Shown here in pieces: positions 16,009 through 24,395 of a stretch of DNA of 27,890 bases. Position 1 is the first letter of the stretch. Each line of letters starts with the position of its first letter. The position numbers and the translations under genes were made by a program. The notes beneath the pieces were generated by a model that searched no databases, was not told the origin of the DNA, and saw only the letters and a list, made by a program, of their open reading frames with translations. This DNA comes from Micavibrio sp. UBA2020 (GTDB lineage Bacteria; Pseudomonadota; Alphaproteobacteria; Micavibrionales; UBA2020). Where the stretch lies: contig DDBY01000033.1 of assembly GCA_002334985.1 (NCBI GenBank), positions 1 to 27,890 on the forward strand, written 5' to 3'.

Positions 16009-16194
16009 ATGGCGAATGAAAACACGTTTAAAGAGTCCAAACTGAAATCCGCGTTTCAGGGCGTTGTCGGCGGGCTTTATGCCGCCATCGGCGAAGACCC
16101 GAACATGGGCATGCAAACCGCCGGTTACGTTTATGACCGTGCGAAGCTTGCCAAAGACCAAGCTGTGCAAGGTCTGAAAACGAAATTTGCCTAA
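16009..16194 (+). CDS. Small hypothetical protein, 61 residues
   Basis: This is a short protein with no recognised family. It starts MANENTFKESKLKSAFQG and ends VQGLKTKFA. It is basic at both ends, with a central glycine/alanine-rich part (GVVGGLYAAIGEDPNMG) and a predicted amphipathic C-terminal helix (GYVYDRAKLAKDQAV). There is no signal peptide. The case for a real gene is the context: a TTGACA promoter and a perfect CtrA box sit directly upstream, the ATG has a GGGG sequence about 9 nt before it, and a hairpin terminator follows. It stands as its own transcription unit. A role under cell-cycle control is inferred from the CtrA site alone. Confidence 0.65.
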   Translation: MANENTFKESKLKSAFQGVVGGLYAAIGEDPNMGMQTAGYVYDRAKLAKDQAVQGLKTKFA

Positions 16195-16214
16195 GAAAAT
16201 TTGCTGACGCAAAA

Positions 16215-16233
16215 GGCAGCGCAAAAGCGCGCC
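16215..16233 (+). terminator. Hairpin terminator after the 61-residue gene
   Basis: GGCaGCGC (16215-16222) and GCGCGCC (16227-16233) form a 7-bp stem with one bulged A and an AAAA loop. A T-rich but interrupted tail follows (16234-16248). The tail is weak, so termination may be partial. Confidence 0.4.
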
Positions 16234-16264
16234 TGTATCGTTTCTTTGTAAAGTGGAAGCCCGC

Positions 16265-16951
16265 TTACTGCATGTCCAGTAGGTGGGCTTCTCCTCTTTT
16301 GGTGAGCCATTCGCGCGTCATCAGCATGGCATTTTCACGGTCACGGCGATTGAGACGGCCATAGACGGAATCGCGGTCGCGGCGTGCGGCGTCTTTTTCA
16401 GGGCCGTCCGGATAGTTGATAAGGGCAAGCTGAAGCCACATCAGCGCTTTGATGCTGTCCTGCGGGGTACCCGCACCGGTGAACGTCATAACGCCGATAT
16501 GGTGCTGTGCCAGCGCGCGGCCTTGGTCAGCGGCAGGAAATAGCATCTCATAGGCCTTTGCAGGGTCTTTCGAGACGCCTTGGCCAAGGTTATACATGAT
16601 GCCCAGAATTTCTTTGGCGCCCATGTGGCCGCCGCTGGCCAGCAGTTCAAGGTGCGGCAGTGCGCGTTCATACTGCCCGTCTTTGTAAAGTTTCAGCACG
16701 GCTTCGTAAGTCAGCGCGACGGGCTTGCCTTCGTCATCCATCGGGTCTTTTTCAAGAACCTCATCGTCTTCTTTCTTTTCTTCGAGCAGAAGCCCTTTGC
16801 GCACGCTTTGATATTCGGACACGTCCGGCATGGTGTCGCTGCGGTTGCCCAATTCGAAAACGGACTCTTGTGCGAAAGCGGGCGCAACAAAGATAGCGGG
16901 CACCAGCGCGAGGGCGGAAACGGTCAGGAGCGGTATCAGAACACGGGTCAT
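16265..16951 (-). CDS. Exported Sel1-repeat (TPR-like) protein
   Basis: This 228-residue protein has a classic Sec signal peptide (residues 1-28, VAPAFAQES with cleavage after AFA). A polar acidic linker (about 50-75) follows. Residues 80-180 hold Sel1-type repeats: YKDGQYERALPHLELLASGGHMGAKEILGIMYNLGQGVSKDPAKAYEMLFPAADQGRALAQHHIGV and MTFTGAGTPQDSIKALMWLQLAL, each showing the AxxxLGxxYxxGxGVxxDxxKAxxWxxxAA pattern. I have split the segment here only by function: these are two and a half repeats. Such periplasmic scaffolds bind partner proteins. The start is well supported (AAGGAT about 9 nt away). Its gene faces prmA's 3' end, 75 bp away. No partner is evident. Confidence 0.85.
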   Translation of the reverse strand: MTRVLIPLLTVSALALVPAIFVAPAFAQESVFELGNRSDTMPDVSEYQSVRKGLLLEEKKEDDEVLEKDPMDDEGKPVALTYEAVLKLYKDGQYERALPHLELLASGGHMGAKEILGIMYNLGQGVSKDPAKAYEMLFPAADQGRALAQHHIGVMTFTGAGTPQDSIKALMWLQLALINYPDGPEKDAARRDRDSVYGRLNRRDRENAMLMTREWLTKRGEAHLLDMQ

Positions 16952-17026
16952 GACGGGATAATCCTTGGGTTTAATCGCTCGTTTAATTATAGGCCTTTTT
17001 GTGAAAAAAACAAAATGGCCGCGGCT

Positions 17027-17974
17027 TTACGCAGGTTTTTGCAAAACCAGCGCGCGCCACTCGCCAAGCTCGATTTTATCGACCAACTTAAGGCCAAGGG
17101 CGGTGTGGGCGGCGGTCACGGCTGCTTCCTGACGGGCCAGCAGGCCGGAGAGAACGGCAAAGCCGCCCGGCAACAAAACAGCGTTCAGATCGCCCGCCAT
17201 GTCAATCAGCGGCTGCGCAAGGATATTGGCGGCAATCAGGTCATAGGGCGCGTGCGCACGCGCCATGGGGGCGGCGTAGCCATCGCCCGCCTGCATGGAA
17301 ATCAAATCCGCCGCGCCGTTCATGGCGGCGTGGCGTTCGGTAACGACGATAGATTCAGGGTCGATATCCACGGCAGTGGCGCGTATATCCGGCCAGATTT
17401 TGACCATGCCAATCGCCAGAATACCGCTGCCGCAGCCCATATCGAGGCCGTTTTTGAAAGCATGGTTCGCTGAAAGGCGGTCAAGCGCCATCAGGCAGCC
17501 CTTGGTCGTTTCATGCTCCCCGCTGCCAAAAGCCGTTGCGGCGTCGATGCAAAGCGGCACCAGACCTGCGGGTTTTTCGCCCGTATAGTGCGAACCATAG
17601 ACAAAGAACCGCCCCGCCGTCACGGGGGGAAAATTGTCATGCACATGTCGCAGCCAGTCTTTTTCCGGCAATTTTTCGGCGCCGAGCGCGAGGCCTGTGG
17701 TGATGTCTTCGAACCCGCCTTCGGCAGCGGCCATATCGACCTGCGCCTTTATCATCGCAAGGTCGGGCTCCCCGTAGGTTGTGAGGGAAACCGTCCAGCG
17801 GTCACCATCGGCCGCCTCTTCGTTGCGAAGGAATACGGAAAGACCGAGCTCTTCGAGCGCCGCGCCGATTTTTTCGGCCACATCGCCCGTCACTTTTTGT
17901 CCAAAATCAAAACTGACTTTGTAAAGCAGGTGCGGAATGATGTTGTCGTAGTCGATAAGGGGGTGGCTGGACAT
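17027..17974 (-). CDS. prmA: Ribosomal protein L11 methyltransferase
   Basis: PrmA trimethylates ribosomal protein L11 using S-adenosylmethionine. The 315-residue form has the N-terminal L11-recognition part (LLYKVSFDFG...), the linker and the methyltransferase domain. That domain contains DAATAFGSGEHETTKGCL, the SAM motif LDMGCGSGILAIG, AVDIDPESI and the catalytic-type motif LIAANILAQPL. I place the start at the ATG at 17974 because GAGGAAA lies about 6 nt upstream. The frame is open to 18127, but that would overlap the start of the divergent thiolase gene and add 51 residues not typical of the family. Length then agrees with known PrmA proteins. It is divergent from the thiolase across a 115-bp promoter region. 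Confidence 0.95.
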   Translation of the reverse strand: MSSHPLIDYDNIIPHLLYKVSFDFGQKVTGDVAEKIGAALEELGLSVFLRNEEAADGDRWTVSLTTYGEPDLAMIKAQVDMAAAEGGFEDITTGLALGAEKLPEKDWLRHVHDNFPPVTAGRFFVYGSHYTGEKPAGLVPLCIDAATAFGSGEHETTKGCLMALDRLSANHAFKNGLDMGCGSGILAIGMVKIWPDIRATAVDIDPESIVVTERHAAMNGAADLISMQAGDGYAAPMARAHAPYDLIAANILAQPLIDMAGDLNAVLLPGGFAVLSGLLARQEAAVTAAHTALGLKLVDKIELGEWRALVLQKPA

Positions 17975-18089
17975 GCGCGTTTCCTCGGCGTTTTTCCCGT
18001 GCGGGATTATCTTGCGGCAATCATTCTTGATATTGGCGGCTTTGTCTATCATATTATTCATACAATGTATCTGATTTAACGGGGTTTTT

Positions 18090-19232
18090 ATGCAGCACAA
18101 CGTGGTTATCGCCGGATATGTCCGCACGCCGTTTCACTTCGCCGGCAAGGGCGAGCTCGCAGGCGTTCGGCCTGACGACATGGCGGCCATCGCCGTGCGT
18201 GCGCTGGTTCAAAAAACCGGCGTGAATACGCGGGAGATTGAAGACCTCATTCTCGGCTGCGCTTTCCCCGAGGGTGAGCAGGGTTTTAACGTCGCGCGCA
18301 TCGTTGCGAATATCGCGGAATTGCCGCTGACGGTGGCCGGCACGACGGTCAACCGTTTCTGCGGCTCGTCCATGCAGTCCATTCACATGGCGGCAGGGGC
18401 AATACAGATGGGCGCGGGCCATGCGTTTATTTGCGGCGGCGTCGAAAGCATGTCGCGTATTCCGATGGGCGGTTTTAACCCGCTGCCGAACCCTGCGCTG
18501 GCCGAGACATTCCCGCAGGCCTATATCGGCATGGGGGAGACGGCGGAAAATCTGGCGCGCAAATACTCTATCAGCCGCCAGCGTCAGGAAGCCTTCGCCG
18601 TATCGTCGCAGCAAAAAGCCGCTGCCGCGCGTGCCGCAGGCAAGCTGCAAGATGAAATCACACCGGTCACCGCCGCAGACGGAAGCGTTGTCAGTGAAGA
18701 CGGCTGCATCCGCGCGGATACAACGCTGGACGCGCTTGCAGGGCTTAAGCCCGCATTCGACGCGGAGGGCAGCGTGACCGCGGGGACATCATCGCCACTG
18801 ACAGATGGTGCGGTTGCAACGCTGGTGACAACCGAAGAATTCGCCAAGGCAAACGGCCTTCATATCATGGCGCGCGTGCGCAGTATGGCGGTGTCGGGCT
18901 GCGCACCCGAAATCATGGGCATCGGCCCTGTCGATGCTTCGCGCAAGGCGCTGAAGCGTGCAGGCCTGAGCATCGAGGACATTGATATTATCGAGCTGAA
19001 CGAGGCTTTCGCCGCGCAGGCGCTGTCCGTGCTGCAGGAACTGGGCGCGGATGAAGCAAAAGTGAACCTTGATGGCGGCGCGATTGCGCTTGGCCACCCG
19101 CTCGGCGCATCGGGCGGGCGTATCACGGGCAAGGCGGCGAGCCTTTTGAAACGCGAAGGCAAAAAACTTGCGCTGGCCACCATGTGCATCGGCGGCGGCC
19201 AGGGGATTGCGACCATTCTGGAAGCGGTCTGA
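18090..19232 (+). CDS. Acetyl-CoA C-acyltransferase (thiolase)
   Basis: This 380-residue protein is a thiolase. The nucleophilic Cys91 lies in NRFCGSSMQS, the catalytic His336 in GHPLGASG, and the proton-donating Cys366 in MCIGGGQG; the NEAFA motif is also present. TVNRFCGSSMQ and TAGTSSPLTDGA resemble the degradative FadA type more than biosynthetic acetoacetyl-CoA thiolases. It would cleave 3-ketoacyl-CoA in fatty-acid beta-oxidation, in the cytoplasm. No FadB-like multifunctional enzyme lies beside it. The adenosine deaminase gene follows after 5 nt, so they are probably cotranscribed. The ATG has only a weak GGGG before it. Confidence 0.92.
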   Translation: MQHNVVIAGYVRTPFHFAGKGELAGVRPDDMAAIAVRALVQKTGVNTREIEDLILGCAFPEGEQGFNVARIVANIAELPLTVAGTTVNRFCGSSMQSIHMAAGAIQMGAGHAFICGGVESMSRIPMGGFNPLPNPALAETFPQAYIGMGETAENLARKYSISRQRQEAFAVSSQQKAAAARAAGKLQDEITPVTAADGSVVSEDGCIRADTTLDALAGLKPAFDAEGSVTAGTSSPLTDGAVATLVTTEEFAKANGLHIMARVRSMAVSGCAPEIMGIGPVDASRKALKRAGLSIEDIDIIELNEAFAAQALSVLQELGADEAKVNLDGGAIALGHPLGASGGRITGKAASLLKREGKKLALATMCIGGGQGIATILEAV

Positions 19233-19237
19233 TAGGC

Positions 19238-20251
19238 ATGAACGATATTTCAAAACTGCCCAAGGTTGATTTGCACATTCACCTCGAAGGCTCCATCACG
19301 CCCGCGATGGTGCGCAAGCTGGCGGATAAAAACGGGATTGAAATACCGGACGGCCTGTTCGACGCCAGCGGCGAGAATTTCCACTGGCCGGATGACGGCA
19401 CGGCGGCAGGCGCGCTCAAGGGCTTCGTCGAAGCTTACGATAAAGCGACATCCGTCATGCGCGGGGCGGAGGACTTCGAAGCGGTCACCTATGACTATTT
19501 CGCCCGCAGCGCGGCCGAGGGCTGCATCTATGCGGAGCCGATTATATCTGCCGAACACGGCGCCATGGCGGGGCTGACTTACGCCGAAATGATGGCCGCG
19601 ATTACCGCAGGGTATGAGCGCGCAAAAGCCGAAACGGGTATCGAGGCGCGTTTCATCGCGACCTGCGTGCGCCATTACGGCCCCGCGGCGGCCATCCACG
19701 TTGCTGAAATCACGCGGGACAATCCGCATCCGCTGGTTACAGCCTTTGGCATGGCGGGCGATGAAAACGCGCATAGCGTCGCGGATTTCAAGGCGGCGTA
19801 TGATATTGCCGCGCTGCCGTACCGAAACGCCCATGCAGGCGAAGCGGCGGGGGCGGAGAGCATCCGCGCGGCACGGGAACTTTTGGGCGTACGCCGTTTC
19901 GGCCACATGGTGCGCGCGATTGAAGATGCGGCATTGATGCAGGAGCAGCTGAAGATTAATGCGGTGCCGGAGGTCTGCGTCTCCAGCAATCTTTGCCTGA
20001 AAGTCTATCCGGATTACGCATCGCATCCCTTGCGCAAGTTTTTTGATGCGGGTCTGAAAGTCACACTCGGCAGCGACGACCCGACATTCTTCGGCACATC
20101 CATCGGCCGCGAATACCAGATTGCGCACGCGCATTTCGGATTCACAGTAGCAGAGCTTTTGCAAATCAGCCGCAATGCGATTGAAGAAGCCTTCTGCGAC
20201 ACCGAAACCCGCACGCGCCTTCTGCGCCGGATTGACGCGTATTCGGTTTAA
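19238..20251 (+). CDS. Adenosine deaminase family protein
   Basis: This metal-dependent amidohydrolase has 337 residues from the ATG at 19238. The zinc ligands and catalytic residues are visible: KVDLHIHLEGS (His13, His15), HAGE (His199, Glu202), a conserved His in RRFGHMVRAIED, and GSDDP (Asp280, Asp281). It would hydrolyse the amino group of adenosine or deoxyadenosine, giving inosine. The segment SNLCLKVYPDYASHPL followed by TFFGTSIGREY also resembles adenine deaminases and other 6-aminopurine deaminases in this superfamily, so the exact purine is open. A longer frame starting at 19184 would overlap the thiolase. The family call is firm; the substrate is not. Confidence 0.88.
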   Translation: MNDISKLPKVDLHIHLEGSITPAMVRKLADKNGIEIPDGLFDASGENFHWPDDGTAAGALKGFVEAYDKATSVMRGAEDFEAVTYDYFARSAAEGCIYAEPIISAEHGAMAGLTYAEMMAAITAGYERAKAETGIEARFIATCVRHYGPAAAIHVAEITRDNPHPLVTAFGMAGDENAHSVADFKAAYDIAALPYRNAHAGEAAGAESIRAARELLGVRRFGHMVRAIEDAALMQEQLKINAVPEVCVSSNLCLKVYPDYASHPLRKFFDAGLKVTLGSDDPTFFGTSIGREYQIAHAHFGFTVAELLQISRNAIEEAFCDTETRTRLLRRIDAYSV

Positions 20252-20285
20252 CAAATATTGGCCATTTGAAGATGTCGCCGAAAAA

Positions 20286-20711
20286 CTACATCCCGCCCTT
20301 ATGCGCGGGTGTTTGTGGTGTGATGGTTTTTTCGACGGCTTTCACGAGTGCGCTGCCGAGGGCGGGGTCGAGGGCGACGATGTCGGCGCCGGCGCCCTTG
20401 AAGGCACGCAGCGCGGCGAAATGTTCGGGGCTGCGCAGGTTGATTTTAAGGTCGGGCGCGGCATCGGCCGTTTCGGGGGCACGGCTGCGCTGTGCGAATT
20501 CGGCTTCGCGGGATTTCAGTTTTTCGGCAGCGGCGTAAAAAGCGGTCAGCGCGGCACCAGCGGCAGGGCGGGCGGTGTCGTTCTGGCTGTCGATGATTTG
20601 GCGGTGCAGGCGCGCGACATCCGAGGCGGCGGCAAAGCTGCTGCCGAGCTTCCCGCCGAGGGCGGCGAGCGGCGATATTGTCTGCGGCTCTTTTTCCTGC
20701 ATCTCTGCCAT
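20286..20711 (-). CDS. Hypothetical helical protein
   Basis: This 141-residue protein belongs to no family I recognise. It is Ala-rich and likely mostly helical (DVARLHRQIIDSQND, FYAAAEKLKSREAEFAQRS). The second half (LKINLRSPEHFAALRAFKGAGADIVALDPAL) is less repetitive. There is no signal or membrane segment. The ATG at 20711 has a GGGGA about 10 nt upstream. It is convergent with the adenosine deaminase gene and divergent from mnmG. In many alphaproteobacteria mnmE precedes mnmG at this position; this protein shows no GTPase motifs and is not a remnant of it. Confidence 0.6.
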   Translation of the reverse strand: MAEMQEKEPQTISPLAALGGKLGSSFAAASDVARLHRQIIDSQNDTARPAAGAALTAFYAAAEKLKSREAEFAQRSRAPETADAAPDLKINLRSPEHFAALRAFKGAGADIVALDPALGSALVKAVEKTITPQTPAHKGGM

Positions 20712-20895
20712 GGTATAACGTCCCCTTCGGAAGGACTTGTCCTTTTGGCGGATTTCCGCTATCTATTTTCCCTAAAAGCCAAGCCTTTAGTTCTTAAGCC
20801 CAGTATAGCGCATCTTTGCCGGTTTATGAGCAATCGTTTGGCTTACAATCTTGCCGATTTGTGAAAGATTGTAATAACCATATCAAGTGATTGAA

Positions 20896-22773
20896 ATGTC
20901 TAATAAATTCGACGTTATTGTGGTGGGTGGCGGCCATGCCGGCTGTGAAGCGGCGGCGGCATCCGCGCGTATGGGCGCGAAAACCCTGCTTTTGACGCAT
21001 CGAATCGACACAATTGGCGCCATGTCGTGCAATCCGGCCATCGGCGGGCTCGGCAAGGGGCATCTGGTGCGCGAGATTGACGCGCTGGACGGCGTGATGG
21101 GCCGTGTGATTGACCAGGCGGGCATTCAATTTCGCATGCTCAACGCCAGCAAAGGCCCTGCCGTGCGCGGCCCCCGTGCGCAAGCCGACCGTAAACTTTA
21201 CCGCGAAGCCATGCAGGCATTGCTGCTCGACTACCCGAACCTCACCGTTATCGGCGAGGGGGCGGAGGATATTTTGCGCGATGCCGCTGGCAACATCAGC
21301 GGTGTCATTTCATCGGCGGGGACGCAGTATGACTGCGCGGCGCTTGTTATAACGACCGGCACTTTTTTGCGCGGGATTATTCACCGCGGCACTCACCAGC
21401 ACGAAGCGGGACGTATCGGCGAAAAGCCGTCAGTCGGCCTTGCGCTGGCGCTTGAAAAGCTGAACCTGCCGCTTGGCCGTTTGAAAACAGGCACGCCCGC
21501 GCGCCTTGATGGCCGCACGATTAACTGGAGCGTTTGCGAAGAGCAGCCGGGTGATACGCCGCCGGAGCCGTTTTCTTTTATGTCAAAAGAAGTCACGGTA
21601 CCGCAAATCAGCTGTTATATTACATATACCAATGAAAAGACGCATCAGGTTATCCGCGATAATCTGCATGTCGCGCCGATGTATTCTGGCCAAATCAAAT
21701 CTTCCGGCCCGCGCTATTGCCCGTCTATCGAAGACAAAATCGTGCGCTTCGCCGACAAGGAGCGCCATCAGATTTTCCTCGAGCCGGAGGGGCTGGACGA
21801 CCATACGGTTTACCCGAACGGTATTTCGACATCGTTGCCCGCCGAAGTGCAGGAAGCGCTCATCCGCACTATTCCGGGGCTTGAAAATGTCACGATTATC
21901 GAGCCGGGCTATGCGATTGAATACGACTACGTTGACCCGCGTGCCTTGAAACGCACACTGGAAGTGAACGCTGCGCCGGGGTTGTTTCTGGCGGGGCAAA
22001 TTAACGGCACTACGGGGTATGAAGAGGCGGGCGCGCAAGGCCTCATGGCCGGTATCAACGCCGCGCTGGTGGCGGCTGGTCGCGCTGAAGAGTTCATTCT
22101 CGACCGTGCGGACGGTTATATGGGCGTGATGATTGACGACCTTGTGACGCAGGGCGTGACGGAGCCCTACCGCATGTTTACCAGCCGCGCGGAATACCGC
22201 CTGCTGCTGCGTGCCGATAACGCCGACCAGCGTTTGACGCCGCTGGGTCTTTCCATCGGCTGCGTAGGTGCTGACCGCGCGGCAGCCTTCGCCGAAAAAC
22301 AGCAAAAACTCGAAGCTGCCCGTGCCTTGGTGCACAGCTTGCAAGCCTTGCCCATTGAGCTGGAACGGCGTGGGTTTAAAGTCAATCAGGACGGCATCAA
22401 ACGCTCTGCCCATGACCTGATGCGCTATCCGGATATCAGCTTTGACAACTTGGCCGAAATTTGGCCGGAGCTGGCGGATATCGAGCGTGACATCGCCGAA
22501 CAGGTCGAAATCGACGCGCGTTACGCCGGATATATCCAGCGGCAGGAGGCGGATATTCAGGCTTTCCGCCGCGATGAAAACCTGACGCTGCCCAAAGACC
22601 TCGATTACAGCCGCGTGGGCAGCCTGTCGAATGAAATGCAGCTGAAGCTGCGCCAGCATGCGCCGGACACACTTGGCGCGGCATCGCGCATTCCGGGCGT
22701 CACGCCCGCCGCGCTGGTCGCTCTGCTGCGTCATGTCAAACGCCGTGACCGCGAGGAGCGAGACGTTGCCTGA
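20896..22773 (+). CDS. mnmG: tRNA uridine-5-carboxymethylaminomethyl modification enzyme MnmG
   Basis: MnmG (GidA) is the FAD-dependent partner of MnmE that modifies wobble uridine 34 of several tRNAs. The protein of 625 residues has the FAD motif [88 protein letters not shown] and [18 protein letters not shown]. All are typical. I place the start at the ATG at 20896; a GTG three codons earlier is also open. Its own promoter must lie in the 184-bp gap upstream. It leads mnmG-rsmG-parA-parB; mnmE is absent from the window. Confidence 0.97.
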   Translation: MSNKFDVIVVGGGHAGCEAAAASARMGAKTLLLTHRIDTIGAMSCNPAIGGLGKGHLVREIDALDGVMGRVIDQAGIQFRMLNASKGPAVRGPRAQADRKLYREAMQALLLDYPNLTVIGEGAEDILRDAAGNISGVISSAGTQYDCAALVITTGTFLRGIIHRGTHQHEAGRIGEKPSVGLALALEKLNLPLGRLKTGTPARLDGRTINWSVCEEQPGDTPPEPFSFMSKEVTVPQISCYITYTNEKTHQVIRDNLHVAPMYSGQIKSSGPRYCPSIEDKIVRFADKERHQIFLEPEGLDDHTVYPNGISTSLPAEVQEALIRTIPGLENVTIIEPGYAIEYDYVDPRALKRTLEVNAAPGLFLAGQINGTTGYEEAGAQGLMAGINAALVAAGRAEEFILDRADGYMGVMIDDLVTQGVTEPYRMFTSRAEYRLLLRADNADQRLTPLGLSIGCVGADRAAAFAEKQQKLEAARALVHSLQALPIELERRGFKVNQDGIKRSAHDLMRYPDISFDNLAEIWPELADIERDIAEQVEIDARYAGYIQRQEADIQAFRRDENLTLPKDLDYSRVGSLSNEMQLKLRQHAPDTLGAASRIPGVTPAALVALLRHVKRRDREERDVA

Positions 22774-23392
22774 AGAAACCCTTGATAAAGTTTTCCTGCG
22801 CTACGGCTTCGGTGTTTCACATGAAACATTGGCGGCGCTGGGCACCTACGAAACCCTGCTGCTGAAATGGCAGAAGGCCATCAATCTGGTCGGCCCCTCG
22901 ACGCTGGATGCACTGGCGGAGAGGCATTTTTTCGACTCCGCCCAGCTGTTCCGTTATATCCCCGATATTAATGTCCGCCTGGTCGATATGGGCTCTGGCG
23001 CCGGTTTTCCGGGGCTTGTGCTGTCGCTTCTGGGGGTCAAGGAAGTCCACCTGATTGAATCCGATGTCCGCAAGGCAACTTTCCTGCGCGAAGTTTCACG
23101 GGAAACAAAAGCCGCCGCACATATCCACGATACCCGCGTAGAAGACGTGCAGCTGCCTAAAATAGATGTTTTCACGGCGCGCGCGCTGGCGCCGCTCAAA
23201 GACCTGCTGTCTTATATGCACCGCCTCTCCACCCCCGGCCACGCGTCCTATGGCCTGTTTATGAAGGGCATGCAATATCAGGAAGAGCTGGATAAAGCTG
23301 CCAAACAGTGGTCTTTTGACGTCGAAACCTATCCCAGCATGACGGATTTGGCCAGTAAAGTTATAAAAATCAGTAACTTATCCAAAAAATAA
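22766..23392 (+). CDS. rsmG: 16S rRNA (guanine-527-N7) methyltransferase
   Basis: RsmG (GidB) methylates G527 of 16S rRNA. From the TTG at 22766 it has 208 residues. [16 protein letters not shown] and LAERHFFDS precede the SAM-binding motif [37 protein letters not shown] and [13 protein letters not shown] follow. The TTG is supported by a strong AGGAG 7 nt upstream and by family length. The gene overlaps mnmG by 8 nt, consistent with coupling. Two parS-like sites lie within the coding sequence, so this stretch carries protein code and a segregation signal at once. Confidence 0.95.
   Translation: MPEETLDKVFLRYGFGVSHETLAALGTYETLLLKWQKAINLVGPSTLDALAERHFFDSAQLFRYIPDINVRLVDMGSGAGFPGLVLSLLGVKEVHLIESDVRKATFLREVSRETKAAAHIHDTRVEDVQLPKIDVFTARALAPLKDLLSYMHRLSTPGHASYGLFMKGMQYQEELDKAAKQWSFDVETYPSMTDLASKVIKISNLSKK
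22813..22828. promoter_or_regulatory. parS-like ParB-binding site inside rsmG (site 1)
   Basis: TGTTTCACATGAAACA differs from the consensus TGTTTCACGTGAAACA at one central base. It is the exact reverse complement of site 3. It lies inside the rsmG reading frame, encoding about VSHET. Confidence 0.85.
23092..23107. promoter_or_regulatory. Degenerate parS-like site inside rsmG (site 2)
   Basis: AGTTTCACGGGAAACA has two mismatches to the parS consensus (positions 1 and 10) and keeps the TTTCACG and GAAACA parts. It lies between the two better sites. Confidence 0.6.
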
Positions 23393-23407
23393 GCTGTTTT
23401 CCTGGAT

Positions 23408-23423
23408 TGTTTCATGTGAAACA
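23408..23423. promoter_or_regulatory. parS-like site between rsmG and parA (site 3)
   Basis: TGTTTCATGTGAAACA has one mismatch to the consensus and is the exact reverse complement of site 1. It is in the 94-bp gap upstream of parA, 64 bp before its ATG. Confidence 0.88.
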
Positions 23424-23486
23424 GGCCGCGGGCGGGAAACATAATTTGCCTTGCCCGCCGCAGGGGATTCGCGCTATTTACTGGAC

Positions 23487-24395
23487 ATGACCCAGCCCTC
23501 AGACACATATACCCAAAACGCGGCCTCTGCCGCCGATAAACCCGCGGACGGCGTTTCTGCCTCCCCCCGTTTGTCCGGCCCGCGCTATATCAGCATTTCG
23601 AACCAAAAAGGCGGCGTGGGTAAAACCACCACCGCTGTCAACCTTGCAACCGCGCTGGCCGCTGTCGGCAAGCAGGTTTTGCTGGTGGACCTCGACCCGC
23701 AGGGCAATGCCTCGACCGGCCTTGGCATTGACCGCGCAGACCGCGACCGCGGCTCTTACGAGCTTTTGTTCGGCGAGACGACGGCAGACGAAGCCGCCGC
23801 CGCGACCAAAGTGCCGGGGCTTTACTGCATCCCGTCCTCCATGCACCTGTCGGGGGCGGAGATTGAGCTGATTGACGCCGACAACCGCGAGTTTCGCCTG
23901 CGCGACGGCCTTGCTGCTGCCACGCGCCGCTATGACTATGTGATTTTCGACTGCCCGCCCGCGCTGAACCTGCTGACGCTCAATGCGCTGGCGGCGTCTG
24001 ACGGTGTTCTGGTGCCGCTGCAGTGCGAATTTTATGCGCTGGAAGGCCTCAGCCACCTTGTGAACACCATCGAGCGTGTGCGCGATGCTTTCAACGACAA
24101 GCTGGAGCTGCTGGGCATCGTGCTGACGATGTATGACAAACGGAATAATCTGTCAAATCAGGTTGCCGACAACGTGCGCGAATTTTTCGGCGACAAGGTT
24201 TACGACACCGTCATCCCGCGTAACGTGCGTATTTCCGAGGCGCCGTCCTTTGGCCTGCCCGCGATTGTCTATGATATGTCGTGCAGCGGCTCGCAAGCCT
24301 ATATCCATCTGGCGCGCGAAATGTTGAAACGTGAAAAAGCCCTGCGCGATGCCGCGCTGAAATCCATGGCTGAAGCCGAGGGAGTCCCTGCATGA
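23487..24395 (+). CDS. parA: Chromosome-partitioning ATPase ParA
   Basis: ParA binds DNA non-specifically as an ATP dimer and moves the ParB-parS complex, and so the origin, through the cell. The 302-residue protein has the deviant Walker A NQKGGVGKTTT (Lys41 to Thr47), VLLVDLDPQGN and the Walker B-like YVIFDCPPAL. The N-terminal 30 residues are polar. The ATG at 23487 is chosen over an upstream TTG at 23451. No ribosome site is apparent before it. A TTGCCC (23451-23456) and TATTTA (23475-23480) pair, 18 bp apart, would start transcription almost at the ATG. It overlaps parB by 4 nt (ATGA). Confidence 0.96.
   Translation: MTQPSDTYTQNAASAADKPADGVSASPRLSGPRYISISNQKGGVGKTTTAVNLATALAAVGKQVLLVDLDPQGNASTGLGIDRADRDRGSYELLFGETTADEAAAATKVPGLYCIPSSMHLSGAEIELIDADNREFRLRDGLAAATRRYDYVIFDCPPALNLLTLNALAASDGVLVPLQCEFYALEGLSHLVNTIERVRDAFNDKLELLGIVLTMYDKRNNLSNQVADNVREFFGDKVYDTVIPRNVRISEAPSFGLPAIVYDMSCSGSQAYIHLAREMLKREKALRDAALKSMAEAEGVPA

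Noticed and set aside
16971..16986. Possible second CtrA site upstream of the Sel1 gene
   Set aside because: The two TTAA elements are 8 bp apart, not 7. It is better described as a chance TTTAAT direct repeat.
17975..18127. Longer PrmA N-terminus
   Set aside because: It would overlap the divergent thiolase start and lacks a ribosome site as good as that before 17974.
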